The notes under the pieces were generated by a model. That model was given only the letters and a program-made list of their open reading frames with translations, was not told where the DNA came from and made no database searches. A stretch of 64,000 nt of DNA, taken from Lycocorax pyrrhopterus obiensis. Its lineage: Eukaryota; Chordata; Aves; Passeriformes; Paradisaeidae. The stretch's first letter is position 1; every line of letters starts with the position of its first letter. Positions 26,101 through 40,000 of the stretch are shown piece after piece. The translations under genes were made by a program, and so were the position numbers. The stretch lies in NCBI GenBank assembly GCA_014706295.1, contig JACSVZ010000007.1, positions 34,310,968 through 34,374,967 on the forward strand, written 5' to 3'.

Positions 26101-29100
26101 TTAGTTCTTAATCAGTTCTGGAAAGTATCCCAAGACTTCCACAAAAAGATACTGTTTCTGTTAATGTGGAACATAAACTTAGCCCTTAACATAAAACAAA
26201 ACCAAACAACATCTGTCCTTACAGTTTGATTGTTTGTTCCATCCTAGTATAATTATTCTTGCATGACAGCAGCCCCTGCAGGCTATAGCCTTGCTTACTC
26301 TGCTTTGCCCTGAAAGCACGCTCAGCATTTAGAGATGAAAACACTGTCAGAACTAGTGAACATTCCTTTAGAAATGCTTAGTGCTCCAGCACAGTCACAT
26401 TTTCATAATTATCTGGGATTTTTTTTTAATAGCAATTTTTCAATCCAAGTTGACCAAGAAAGATTTGTGCTTCCAGAAATCACAGGTCTCTGAACAAATC
26501 TCTGAAGATTCCAACGGGAAAAGTGGTCAAAGTGGAGAGAGATCAATTTTTCACCCCACTGTTCATTTACAGGAATAAGTATTTCTTCTTATGTTTGATC
26601 ATTATTTTAAGGCTTCTTTGCAGTTTTTCTAACTAGTGGCAATAAAATCTCAACTGGACATAAGAAAAAGGGAGGACATGCTCTAGTCACTACCCCTGCA
26701 GGTAGTGTGAAGACACTAGAAAGCCACACATTTTTTGCCACTGTTACCAAAATGGGAAGCAAATGAGCTTGAAAACAAAAAATGACTCAAGGAAGGAGGG
26801 TAAATACCAGACAAGTGCTATTTCTCCAATTATAATAACTTTTCCAATATTTTCAATAGATTTGACACTAAAGCAATACGTAGTTTAATCCCATTTGCGA
26901 ACTATATCCCTGTATATCCCTGGCTGAACACGCAATTTTCTCTGGTCTCTGGATCTGCAGAACACCCCTACAACAGTACAACTTTGTCATAGCCACAAGG
27001 CCGTCTCTTTCTCTTGAGGGATATATGGTCTGCCTGGAAGACTGTCAGATCTAGGCCGGGTGTGAATGCTTGGTCCTACAGGGATCACAGTAATGTAACC
27101 TAATCAGAAATGTCTACGAAGACCAGATTTAGATTGTGTCTTGTCTGTGCCCTCACAGTGGCACAATTCAAATCCTAACTCTGATCACACAAGACTTGGT
27201 TAAAGTTCACAGCAAAAGAGCTGACTGAGTTATCATTGTTACCTGTGTTTCTGATCATAAAGTTGCAAAGGTTTTCTGCTATAAACATCATTATGATGGT
27301 AGCTGTAGCCCTTTACTACCTTTTCCTGTACTGTTCAGACAGCATGCGTGACACACTTTGTGCTAAATGTGAAAGTTCATGGCTTATAGCAAGTCTAGTG
27401 ATAAGTTTGTGACAAACTGATAAGTTTGTCTTTTTTGAGCACTATGGGGTTGGTGAAATAGCTCTCAGAGTCAAGGTAGTCCTCCCATTTCATACAGTAT
27501 TTTTGTTGTGAACCCTCCACATGTTCTGTGATCACAGAGGCTGTAATTTATTTTTTTTTTTTGAGATCAGTTGCACAAACATTTCAAGTATAAAATTTAA
27601 CAAAGTAAAACAGAGTATTTTCAGAATGAAAATGAACAGTTGTTTCAAGATCAGTAACCTGATCCTGAAGTTTGTTTAAGCAAGAAAAAAAATTCACTGA
27701 AACTAGAGCCAGCTTCACATGCAGTCTGTGTGCCTAGGAAATTGCTTTAGAAGAGGATGGAGCTTTGGTTAAGGGACCAAATTTTCAGCTTTCCTTATAA
27801 AAGTACACAATAGAAGACTTACCTCTAAAGACTCATGGCTCCTAGGCAGATTCCTCGCAGTCACAACGTTCCTTTAGTAGGAGAGGCACTGTGAAGAGAA
27901 CAGAAGCCACAGCTCTTAGTGAACACAGACAATAGCCCCAGAAGTCTTTGCCAAAATTATAAATTCATTGCCTAGTCACTAGTTTTTTCCAGCAGTGGAC
28001 AAAAACTTAGAAATAAATGTTATTAACTTGATTGCATGACTTCTAAAAGCAATGTTGATTGTATCTCTACTTTTGCCCTTGTAATGGAAGGAATGCTGTT
28101 ACAAAAGAATGTTCCTCAGTTTTTCTCTCCTCTATTTACCTATGCCTAAAAGCAGATCCTGGGATTTAGAGGGCAGATGACCCAAAGGCTATAGATTGTA
28201 GTTCATTCACTTCTGTATGAGCTCTGGCCTTAACCATTCAACATTGCCATAGTTGCTCTGTGATGTGGAATGAACAGAAAAACAAAGAGCTAGAAGAAGG
28301 TGAAAGATTTGGCACTGTCACCTTGAAATTGGTTGGTAGCCTAAGTGTCATTGTGCTTTTTAATGAGAATTTCTTTCTCAATTTTTAAAATTTGTTGCCT
28401 TTCAATTGTAATATTGCAAAAAACCTAGCCCTCTTGAAACACTCTTCTATGTATTGGTAGGGCTTCAACACCCTGAACAAGCTGCTGTTTTAAAAGTGCT
28501 ATTTTTGAAAAAAAAAGAATAAAATAAAAGAGCAATTTGATTGATTGTTTGTTTAATCAAAGAGCCTAATTATTTTAAATTTCATGGTTTTAAGTTCTTT
28601 ACGTATCTGTCAAGTCTTCATCAAGGGAATTATCCCTGTCACATCTCCACTGTGTTTTTGCCATCATTTGCATTCATTGGTTCATCAAGAATTGGACACA
28701 CAGTAAACAGGACTAGTAATATCTGAACATCTACTAATTAGCAGGGGAACCATACTCTTTTTGGGTTTGTGCCAAACATCTGAGAGCTGGAAGTGAAAGA
28801 AGCTTTCCTCGAGAAGGCCTTCAGCAGCAGGAATCCCTTACAAACCATAACCCTGAGAGACTAGAAAGTGCTAGCACAGCCCCCAAAGAACATCAAGTGT
28901 AAAGGAATACAGGCAGGGCAGCCAGGGGACACACTGATTCAGACGTCCCTCTTGAAACTTCCACTCTTAGAACTTCCATGGAAGTGCCCGTGGTGAGTGA
29001 TTAAATGGGCTTTTCTGTTGTACACCCCCTCAGCAGGACAGCTGCGGAAACGTCCCCTCCCCTCTGTAAAATGAATCACCCCTGGACAGAATGGGCGTAG

Positions 29101-30903
29101 CTGTTTGTACGTCTCTTATCATACTAAGGATGTGCTAATATCTTGACCTGCAAACCACAGGACCACCCAAACCTCTAGCAGCTAAACTGAAATGATTCAG
29201 TTATAATTTATCTCGGGAAGTTTCCTCTGCAGTATATTCACCCTTGAAGGAGATGAACAAAACACATAAATTTGCCCATTTTATCTAGAAATTAAAGAAG
29301 AGGATCAAGTATATTGTAAAAAGTTCCCCAAAAGTGAGATTGATAGCACAAGGCATGGTGTCCTAGAAGCCATACTCAGAGGAATATGGAGATGGACAAA
29401 AAAAAATAATGCATAGTCACTTGACGTGAAAGGAAGATTAAAGACTCAAAAATGGGAGGTAGTGAAAAGACCACATGTAGAGCCTGGGAAGAAAAATCAG
29501 CCCTGGCAAGAAGGGTTTGCATGTCTAGACTGTTTCCCCATAGTACAGTTTTCCAGACAAGCAAAGTTTGTAGAGTCTAAATCCTCTTCCTTGTCAGCCA
29601 AAAATTTTCTCTTTGGAGACCAGCATACAAATTGGACGAAAGCCTTGTGTTTTGGCTGAAGGTATTGACATAACTTTGTGAAGATAAAATTGTTGGAGAA
29701 TGTACTGTGAAAAATATCCAACAAAAAAAAAGCTAAATTTCCATTTTACTTTCCTTTAAATGTTCATAGTGGTTGCTGTTCACAACTAAGAGTATTTGTA
29801 AAAGCCAGAAAAGAATCACAAAACATTTTACAACTTCTGAGAAGTTCTCATCATACGCAATGTTTCTATTTGAATAAACTGTAGCTGCTTGCCAGAAGAA
29901 ATCTGAACCTATATTTAGGACATTACAGTAAAATATGTGCTCAGAAGGTTAAAAAAAGTATTTACATAACAGCTAACAACAGGTATTTCTCTCAGATCCA
30001 GTACATCACACAGTCAGCTAAAAGTGAATGTGCTAAGCTGGAGTAACCAATATCTTCTGATAATTCACATCAATATTAATTACATTGCCTCTTAGTACTG
30101 GGGGATTTACACCAATAGCTGAAAGATATATTCGGTGTACATCATGTCATATTTGAACAAAACCAGAAGGTCTCTTTTCCCTCAATGAAAAAAAGCTAGA
30201 AGTCAGGAGTCCAAAGAGTTACTCCATATTCCCACTGCCACAGAATATGTGAGAACTGCTAACAAGAATTACATGATTCCTAAGGGAAATCAAGAGTCAT
30301 GAGGATTTGCTATGTAGCAAGGAGCATGGCTTATTATTTGCCCGCTTATCACAAGACCAATTTTATAAATACACTGGTCTAATAGATCATGGGAGTGGGG
30401 TTTACAGAACTTCTGACTACTCAGAGAGACAATTAAAGTCAATACAAGCTGCAGGGGTTCAGCTGCCTCAAAATCAGTCACTGATAATGTAAACCTCTAT
30501 CAAGCATGGATCAATAACAGTTTTTTGGGCATACAACATAAACAGTCCTTCGAACATGACAAATTTAAACATACTCAGAACATGTAGAAACCTTTTTGTC
30601 TACTTTAAATGTAAACACAAACACATTTTAAACCTAAATGCTTGTAAAAAGCCATTTTTTTCCAGGTATCCAGCAAAAGCTGCATATTTTCAACAAAAGC
30701 AGAGACCAAGTTTCAAAGTAGAAGACAGTTCTTGGTCAAGGATGTACTGAAAACTTATTATCCTGATAAAACAAAGGGAAATCTCTTACGTCAATAGGTC
30801 CCAAGAGATGTCCAGGATTGATAGGTCAAAGCACTCTCACAGCCTCTTTAGAAATACTCAGCTACAACAGTTTTCCTTTCGGGTGCACCCATCTACCTGC
30901 ACT
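23196..30903. other. AT-rich non-coding DNA, nothing firm
   Basis: No recognisable repeat or convincing exon. A somewhat GC-richer stretch lies at about 28770-29110, with a good GTGAGT donor-like site at 28992 but no adequate acceptor before it. A homeodomain-type TAATTG-rich stretch lies near 24400-24470. Confidence 0.55.
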
Positions 30904-30932
30904 CTTTCAAGTACTCTCTGAGTACTTGAAAG
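30904..30932. repeat. perfect 13-bp inverted repeat with 3-nt loop
   Basis: The left arm CTTTCAAGTACTC (30904-30916) and right arm GAGTACTTGAAAG (30920-30932) are exact reverse complements around the loop TCT. As DNA it could extrude a short cruciform, and as RNA it would form a compact hairpin. The arms are too short for a typical microRNA precursor. There is no T-run that would suggest a terminator, and this is eukaryotic DNA in any case. Confidence 0.9.
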
Positions 30933-31570
30933 TTTTGAAAGCCCTGCTCCTGCAACACATTGGGCTGCACCCAATCCACATTTGGTGTTCATCAAAATTT
31001 GTACCTCGCACCTGCCTGGTGTTGTTGTTGGCTTTTCCTCAGTCTACTGAGAGCTGCCTGTGCACAGCAGGAGAAAGCATAAACCCAAAGCATATGATGA
31101 AGAGCTTCAACAGATGGGCTCTGGCAGATCTTTCTGCACTACTGTAAGATTTTACCCACAGATGACTGCTCTGTTTTTTGCTAAAACTTACAGCCCTATG
31201 GAAGAGTTAGCAGAAAGCAGTATGTATCCACAGTTCAGCCTTGTCTTCATCTTAACTATTTTCTCTGACAGCCATGCTAAGGCATGGACATGTATCTCCT
31301 TTATTAACATCTTCAGTCCTAAATCTTCTTCAGAAACAGAAGACACGCAGCCAGATGTGATGATATACAAATTATCATAATAAGAATGGTTAGAGCTTTT
31401 CTGACTACGGCCCAAGATTAAGCTCAGCTTCTGTATAATACCAGATGTATTTGATACCTGGCGATTACACGTAAATGCTGCAGTGGCAGGGGGACAGATA
31501 TCTGTGATTTAATAGTTGTTTTGCAAGTCTTTTGTGCAGTTCATTGACTCAGTTAAGTAAATATGGCTAC
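30933..31570. other. non-coding DNA, nothing firm
   Basis: Two overlapping plus-strand frames of about 106-109 codons span 30818-31380, but they have no splice context or recognisable motif. Read as chance frames. Confidence 0.5.
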
Positions 31571-31673
31571 TGAGAGGGAGAGGAACAGTAATGGAGAGAG
31601 ACACACACACATAGGGAGGGAGAGGGGGAGGAAAAAGAGAAAGAGTGGGGATGGGAAGAAAAAGAAAGGGATG
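31571..31673 (+). repeat. purine-rich (GGA/GA) tract with (AC)5
   Basis: About 100 bases of G/A-rich sequence (GAGAGGGAGAGGAAC, then GGGAGGGAGAGGGGGAGG and further) interrupted by ACACACACAC at 31601-31610. Simple-sequence, low-complexity DNA. Confidence 0.85.
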
Positions 31674-33862
31674 TATTTCATGAGTACATATATAACAGTG
31701 TGATATTATGTAATGGCTTCAACAACTTCTCTACCCAGGAGATTAGGAATGTCATGATTTTTTTCCTAACCTGGCAGTATTTTTCTGGGAAAAGATGAAA
31801 AAGGCACTCTTTTTAAAATGCATGCAGGACTCTCAGCTGGCATTGTCTTCAGTTATACGTATATCCATGTATCTATGTAAACTGTAATTTAAAAAACCGT
31901 TCTGTTCCCCAGCCTACTGGCGGACGGAAGGAAGGAAAGAGATCAGTGGAGAGGAATGTTTAAATAGCTTCTTGTTTTTTACTCACAGGACAGATGGCGT
32001 GCAAACGAATGAAAAATAAAACCCCAACTGACATTGTATAGCAGCTGTGCACAGTGTCAACTATAGGAAGAAACGTGCTCCACTGGATAGGCTGTTTTAC
32101 TAGAAATGAGGGAACTTGGGTTCTCAGCCTAGTTTCCTACATTCAAAATGACTGTACTTTTGTAAAAGAAGTCTCTGTTTCTTAGTTTTTTCATTAGCAG
32201 AATAGAAACATTTAGATGCTTTACTTTATGAAGAAAAGGACAGAGAGAAATGAGAACTTAGTTTTTGTGGGAAAGAAAATTGAAAGCACAAAACATTTTA
32301 TTTAACTAATGAGTGATCACATTGCTTTTATGAAGAAAACTGGGCTTTTTCACTGTTCTACTTTTTTTTTTCAGTTATCAGTATTAGAATGTTGTGATAC
32401 TGTTAATAAGCTTAAGATTTTGTTCACAACCCCAAGCATATGAGGTTCATAAAGTTCAAGGTACAGCCCTGGAAAAAGAAGGGGCCATGAATTACTCATT
32501 TCCTGGGGAGAGTTTTATATTTTTTTCCAGAAGGCCAAGTTTTTCCTCTTTTGGTCTGCAAATTTGTTCTGTAATGTGGTTGACTTTCTTCTTTTTCTAG
32601 TTGCTGTGATGGTATTGTTCTCTTCAGCCTATGTCATTATATGCCAATCTTCTCTACTTTTAAGATGGTTTGGTTTGCTTGTTTGTATGCTTTTCCTTCT
32701 TAGTCATTGTCCTTAAGCGCCAGGGAGAGTTCATATAATCACTGTGATCTCAGTTTAGTCTGAGAAGACACAGTTACATCTCTACTTGAGTCAGAACACG
32801 AAATTGATGTGTTTTAAGTCGGTTTCCAGGGGTTCAGGACTCGCTGCAGGGATTACCTTGATTTTGACTGGTTGCAATTTTTTCAAAACAGAGTGGGAAG
32901 AATCTTTCTGGTACCTGCTATACTCTTTCCTATCAAGCCAGAATGAAAAAGCCACATTAAAATTTCAGAGTAGCAGTCAAGATAACATTGTGCCTCTCTC
33001 TGATGCTTTGAAGGCTATCAGCATCGAAAGGAAGCATGTGCAAGTTTAAAGTTGCAATGATTGTGTTCAGCTACTGCCTCTTTGATATACCAGACCTTCT
33101 GTTTATCCACTGGATTTGTGAGGGTGGGGAGGAAACATGGCTGTGATATGATTCAAGATGGTAGATACAAAAGAGTAAGAAAGTTCCCTCTCCATTCTCA
33201 GATTCTCCCTTTTCTCTGAAGGACTTCAGGACTAATTCTCTCCATGGGGATTTACACCTGAATGAAAGAACACCTGTGCTATGGCATTCTCATAGATATT
33301 AATATGTATCTAATTTACTTAGCATAGAGTTTTCTGTTTATTAATCTAAGGACACAGTTAATTTGTCCTGAATATAGCAGTTAAGTATGATGATGTTTAG
33401 GGAATTTCTATGCTGTGAAAGATTTGTGCCATAAATTAAATTCTTATTAACTGGCTTGTCTAGTATGCTCGTGGCATAAAGGGACATGATATCATACAAT
33501 GGTATTGATAATAAAATAGAACACAGATATCTTTTTAATATTACCCAGTGAAAAAATTCCATCACGCATCATGTTATCAATATTTAAGGTTGCCTAAGAA
33601 TATAAATTATTCTGGCCCTATATGTAAATGTAAACTACATGTGACATCAGACTAATTACTATAAAATAACTGAAGAAAACTTGTTTATTGTTGCAGTAGT
33701 GGTAGAAGTGATGAAGTGGTGCAAATGCAATATTTATCATACTGTATACATTAAAAGTTATGACTGCACAGGAACATTTCTCAGTTAAATGGTACGTGTC
33801 AAAGAAAACTCTACACCAAACAACAAAGAAAGGAACAAATTTTGTTCCATCACCCTTTTCTC
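31674..33862. other. AT-rich non-coding DNA, nothing identified
   Basis: No repeat family, RNA gene or convincing exon was seen. Confidence 0.6.
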
Positions 33863-33880
33863 TTTTTTTTTTTTTTTTTT
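33863..33880 (-). repeat. T18 homopolymer
   Basis: Eighteen consecutive T preceded by a pyrimidine-rich stretch. It could be a reverse-oriented A tail or simple slippage. No retroelement body was recognised beside it. Confidence 0.85.
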
Positions 33881-34047
33881 GAACTGGATTCCCAGTGAAG
33901 CCCAGAGGATACTTTATTTATGTCCCTGCAGTTCAGGACCTACAAATCAATTCATCATGTTTCTGCTGTGCCTCATCTGCTACAGATGAATGACCCCTCC
34001 TACAACTTTCTGAAGTCTGCTTGCCATTACGTAAATTAATGCAATAA

Positions 34048-34086
34048 ATGCACATATGTGTATGTGCACACGCACATGTGTGTGTG
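34048..34086. repeat. 39-bp perfect alternating purine-pyrimidine tract
   Basis: Every base from 34048 to 34086 alternates purine and pyrimidine (ATGCACATATGTGTATGTGC, then ACACGCACATG and TGTGTGTG). Alternating tracts rich in CA/TG with some CG are the classical sequence class able to flip to left-handed Z-DNA. It is followed directly by A8. Most simply it is a degenerate TG/CA microsatellite. Confidence 0.9.
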
Positions 34087-37000
34087 AAAAAAAAGCATTT
34101 ATGGAGTACACTCTGTTGTGTCCCACAGCCACTCCATCCAGAATTTCTAATTTAGCACTCAGTAAACACAAACGTCTCTGCAGTAGCACAAGGCAGTATG
34201 TTCTATTAAGTCATATAAATTTTTTACTTCAATGCTATAAAATAGATGTTAGCTTGCACTGTCTTTTGCATGCAGCAATTCAAATCCGATTTATAACTTC
34301 ATGTTACATATATATTCCCACCATTCATACATGGTGTGTTTAGAAAGCCTAGAATAAAGTAGCAGACCTGGAGTATTTTGGGCCTCTGCTGATTTGCACT
34401 ACAAACCAATTCTGTACAATTTTGAGTGTGTATTTACAGCTGAATGCATTTTGTCAATAAGGATGAAGTTTTTGAAAAGGGTAAACAAAAGAACTGTGAA
34501 GCAAATTCTGAAAAAAATAATTTTCACAAATAAATTAATAGTGTGGGATAGCTTAATCACTAAACTTACAGGTTTAGTCATATGACCTTTCCTGCAAGCA
34601 CAGGAAAATTTTGACTAGCCCAAATAACCTCTCTGGCCTGAGTGGAATGAGTCGAGTTTGTATTTAACATGGGATTGAATATTTCCAGGGTCAAGTTGTT
34701 TTATTTATTGGCTGGTGAGCACTATGATCCCACAAGCAATCCAATGGAGCAGATGTCTGCCGGTCTTCAATGTCTTAACAGTTTTAGTTTAGAAAATCCC
34801 AAAGCAACAAAAGAACAAGTTCCAAAGAGGCTGCTCCTTAAAACTGTTGGCTTTTGAAGTCTTTAATATTCCTGCTTGAAACAGAGTCGTTAAGGTTTGT
34901 TTCTGTAGATATTTTCCAATCCTTTAGATATGTTCCACACCCAGTTTAAGTCATTTGATGAATAAAAAGCTGGAAAATACTAATGAATTTATGGAAAAGA
35001 ATGGCACAGCATGTTAACTAAATTCATTTAAGGAAATTAAGTAAGGACCCCTTAACAATTTCAGCCACTTATATCTGGTCTAGAAATTCAGTGCTTTGCC
35101 CTCGGTTTTGGTAAGCAGCCTTCCTCACCGATGAGGCTATAAGATGATAATGTCATTCGATAACTGTCACACCCTTTCCTGCTATTTGTCCAGTGCAGGA
35201 AACGGAGGGTTTTCTTGTCGTGTGGACAGAGAGGAAATATCCAGCAACCAAATACTGACCCTTGCATGCAAACAGGTCCATATCCTCTTCCCGCCTGACA
35301 ACTTCCTTCCTGCCTGCTAGGAACAAATCTACTTTTCATTTTTCCGGAGTTCTTTATACAGGCCACTCAGAAAGCCCTTGGGTAGGGACAAACATTTTAT
35401 TAATGTAAACTTCATCTAACAGCTGGATACTTAGGGCAGCCAGGCCCAAATTCACGGTAGATAATTGTTTGCGTCTTTTAACTATAGTGTTGCTGCAGCT
35501 GAGTCACTAAATGCTTTGAGCCAGGAACAAATATGAAGAGTTTATGGGTATGTCTGACCTTAGCTTAATAAAGATATATTTGCAATTCTGACATTTTGTG
35601 AAGGCTAAACTTAGGTAAGATGAATCCTATTGTATCTTTCCACAGCAACTTTCTGCATTAATCAGAAAGTGGGAGCCTTTTTCTGGCTGTGAAGAATGGA
35701 GGTTTTATCTCCCGTCATGAAGTTACTGATCAGATAACAAAACAACAAACCAGCCAACAACAAGCTGACAGTTGATAGCAGAGAACCAGTTTCATAAGGC
35801 TGTATTTTTCTTGGATTACCAAAGTTATTGATTCTTTGAGGGAAAACTTGATTTCAAAATGCAAAAGGAAAACCCAGGCCATGTTCTCTCTTATTCCCAT
35901 TCTTCAATTATCTGGGAAATGTCCTGTGGCTCTACACAGGTTTGTCAGTCTGTACTGTTGGAAAAACCTCAGAAGTCAGTAATTAAGTTCTTAAGAAATT
36001 CTGTCTCAGTCCCATAACAACTACTTCGCACTCTAAAGATACTTAGCTTACACTTAGCCTGTATTAATCTTTTTATGGTTTTATTTATACACCTGAAACT
36101 TCCTACTTTTTTTCTGCTTATGTAACCTACAAAAGGAAAATATTTGCAGGAGGAATTCAGACTGGCATTAGTCTTTTTCAAAAACCATTAGCAAGAAACA
36201 AAAATCCCTACCTTCTTACCCAACTATATGTAAAAGTCAAATTATTAAGTAATGGAATTTTTGTAATTTTTGTAGAGAGACAGTACATATAAAGGCCTTT
36301 TACCTTTCAGGCCTACAAAGGAAAAACCACAATGGCAATAGAACCTAATAGGTTGCATTATTTTGGTAGAACAGAAGAACAGTACCATTGTTTGACCTGT
36401 AGTTCTGCTCCCTCTTTCAGTTGTGTATAATCTTCAATTCCTGTTTAAATTGTTTTCAGCTGTTGACTTTCAGCATTGAGGTGGCTGAATTTCAGCATTA
36501 AACTCCAGAGACTTCCCAGTAGAATGCATTGTGCATAGACATCTATTACTTCTCATTACTATCACTTTATCCCTTATATACAGTAATAACAGTTAATATT
36601 TATGTTGGGGTTGTACCTGGAGGAATCAGCCAGATGAAGGCAACAGTAAAATAATATAGATAGTAAGTACATAGCTGTTACTCAAAGTGCAGCTCAAATA
36701 ACATTCAGAAGTCTGTTGTTTTCATTATATCTTTATGCTCCTTGTGCTACTAAATAAACCCAGAATTAACATGTATTTTGCTATTTATAAAGTAAAGCAC
36801 TACAGTGGATAGAGCAGAGATGCAATTACCTTTTCTGTCAAGCTTAAAAGTTTACTCACAGTTGTCAAAAGGCAACATACTTTGGAATTTAATTGTGCCC
36901 AGGAGAAAAATGTGTGATTTTTTAATTTCTGCTCGAGAAAAAAGATCAAAGAATAAGCCCCATTTCTTAATTTAGACCTAAAACTTCACCTACAACTTCA

Positions 37001-40000
37001 CTACCTCTATATTTTAAATAAGTGTAATCTAATGGAGGAAGATAGATGTCAGAAGACATCTGATGTCTGTAAGCTAAATTATGTTGTAATTCTAACAGTG
37101 TTATTATGATATTTGAAAAAAAAAAATTGTAAATCATTAGGTCTTGTACAAGGATGAATCCAATTTACAAGCAAAAATATTAATAAAAAAAATTGCTGAC
37201 TTGAAATTAAAAATACAATAGACAAATAATGACAACTAAAATTCTGTTTGTAACTTTCCTAGAACTGATGATCAACAAGTCATTTTTTCTTTCTGACAAT
37301 ATTATTGTCATTGGCTTTGATATGCTTCTCATTGGCATGTGCTTCAAGTCAGGACAGTGCATTTACAGAGGTTTACTGTCTTTCTATTTGATCCAGCAGC
37401 AGCTGTCATCATAATTCTACCCTTATTTACATATTGTCTATACATTTTGAAAAACCAATTTCTTAAGTCAGTCTTAAACAATTTCTTCTTTCTGGCCTTT
37501 TACATACCATGCTTGTTTCATGTATCAATAGGGAACATTGATGTTAAACATTTCACTTACTCTGGTTGCCTCACTAAATTTAATATATCTGTGGGCTGCC
37601 ACATTATGTTGTAGTAGGCTAAAAGCTTTCTTTTTTTTCATGAAGGACTTCCGTGACTCAACATCTCTCTTCATCTACCCGCTGCAGATGCCCAGGATTG
37701 TTACTGCACTTCTGCAATTGTTTCCCAAGGACTTTTTTCTCTTGATACAAATTTAAGAAATTGGCCATGTGATATAGACAGTCTGATTAGAAGCTGAAAA
37801 TAACTTGTCTAAAGAAATTACTTCCTTTGCTAATAGTAGAAGAAACTTAAACTGAATACAATTATTTCCCTTTTCCTCATCTTTGCTTGACAGTCATCTT
37901 CAGTTGGATATCTTTCTTGGGTATATAAAGTGCTCTAACAACCAGCAACCAGCTATAAGAAATGTCAAGGCTTATAAATATAATCATAACTTCAGATCAT
38001 TTAGAAAATAATAATTATTTAGCAGTGAAAATAGCTATTTTTACAGTTCTAGAACTTTATTTTGCTCCATATTATTCCAGTGTGTCAATGATCAAGCATG
38101 TTAGTGACTGAACTTCCCATTCCCCTCTTCTATTTTCTTGTTAAAAAACTAAACTAAAAACCACAAATTTGAAAGCCAGGCTGTCAAATTGGATCAGTTC
38201 TGTAGCTTCCACTTAGACTGAGACTATCAGACAGGTCTATCTGTATTAATGTAAAAAGAAGTCTCTCCCAAACTGACTGAGATATCAAGCATGAGCATTT
38301 ACGTGTAAGAGAAGCTTGCCCATTTCTGCCCTGTACATAAGTGAAAGATTCATTTCTTTTACTAGATACATTCATTTCCTTTCTTTCAAAAAAACATTCC
38401 CGCTTTTAGGGAAAAGGATAGTGGAAATAGAACACTTATAATATTAAAATATCTACACTGTACATGGATATATAAAACTGACTGGACTTTTTGTGTATAA
38501 TATTTGTGTAACAATCAGTAATTTTTTTTCCCTAAAATTATCAAGTCTATTGTGTCTGTAACAAGCTTCTCCTCTAAACCCAACAACTTGCACTAGCAGT
38601 TAATGAGAGACACCAAATGATTCACACAGCAGAATTTTCCAGGAGCATCCAAAAATAATAGCAAAGAATACAATAAATAATATTTTGTGCAATTCTCATT
38701 GGCATACAGATGCATTTCAATGCTAAATATAATTTTTTAAAATTTAGCTGACTGAAACCTGATGAACATGAATTTCTGTTTTGATTTGGTTCCTAATGAA
38801 CTTGAACTGAAAGAAATGGAGTTTTGAATAGCAGTGATAAAAAATTGATTTCTGGCACATGGGCAAAATTGTTTCTTTTCATGGGTGACATAATTAGACT
38901 CAACACCCAAAGCCAAGGAGAATACATTTCAATACATTATCTGTACTGCTTTGGTCATGAAGTCAATCATAAACATTAACTGAAAACATTCCTTGGGAAA
39001 ATCAAAGGAAGTACCACTGAAATGACATAGTAGCAGAAGAAGGTTTGGAGTCTTTCCATACTAGTTTCTGATTATGTGGAACAATGTCAAGAAGGCAACA
39101 GAGCACTTGCCCAACTAGTACTTCTGGCCAATTTTCTTCTCTCAAAAATATTTAAATGTAACTGAAAAAATTAATATTTAAGGAAATTCTGCACTTTATA
39201 GGATCTAATCTCTTATTCATTGTAGAGTTTAAAGAGCTTGTAGAGAATATCAGAGATGACAGAAAATTCCATATGGTCATTACTAATAGAGTGTTATATG
39301 GTGGTGCAACACATTGAACTGTGAGAAAAGAACAGCAGACGTATAAGTTACATCAGAAATGGTTTGGGGATGAAGGCCTGCCACTGGTAGCTGTGCCGAA
39401 AATGGTACTAGCACCATACTGTTTCCTTCTAGCTGTAGAAGCTGGAATTGAAATATGCACAGACTCTCTGTCTTTTTGTTTAACCATCATGTTAATTCCA
39501 TTTCAACAGCTATCATCAGCTTTAAGGTATGACTTTCAGCTGGTTGGTCTCTTATCAGAATTAATTTTGCACAAAGATCACTGTTGTTTACTTGTACTTT
39601 CTGGCAGTGAGAAGAGATGGTTTGGGATCTCAAAGGATATAATTAAGATTCACTACTGGTGGCATGGACCGCCTTTGTATGAACTATTATCAGATATGTA
39701 GGAGAGGAGACGTTTCAGAAGCCAGGAAGGTGACATAATCAATCATCCATCTATGCTGTTCCTGCTAATCAGATGGTATAAACAAAATGGAATCTGATCA
39801 GTGTAGAGAAGCTCTGAACTTCCATCTGTCACTTCATTCCTGGCTGTTGGGATATCTCATTCCAAAGAGACATAGACTCTGGAAGGAATCTTGTCCACTA
39901 GATACAATTTTTTTTTTTTAATGAAAATGTCTCCAACCACCAAAGAAGCCTGATGCTAACAATTAATGACTGACTGCTATTCTACCTGCTGTCAAGACAA

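Noticed and set aside
25800..26111. 103-codon plus-strand frame
   Set aside because: No motif, no splice or promoter context; within chance expectation for 64 kb.
28770..29110. GC-richer stretch with a good GTGAGT donor at 28992
   Set aside because: No pyrimidine-rich acceptor at a workable distance and no long open frame. Kept only as a note within the surrounding non-coding entry.
30818..31380. Two overlapping frames of 106-109 codons
   Set aside because: No recognisable domain, no splice signals, and the two frames compete over the same DNA.
37229..37756. Overlapping hydrophobic plus-strand frames resembling membrane segments
   Set aside because: T-rich DNA codes for Phe/Leu/Ile by default. 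No receptor motif, start context or single continuous frame is present.
39321..39701. 126-codon plus-strand open frame
   Set aside because: It begins at GTG rather than ATG, has no splice-site context or recognisable motif, and its composition matches translated AT-rich DNA.
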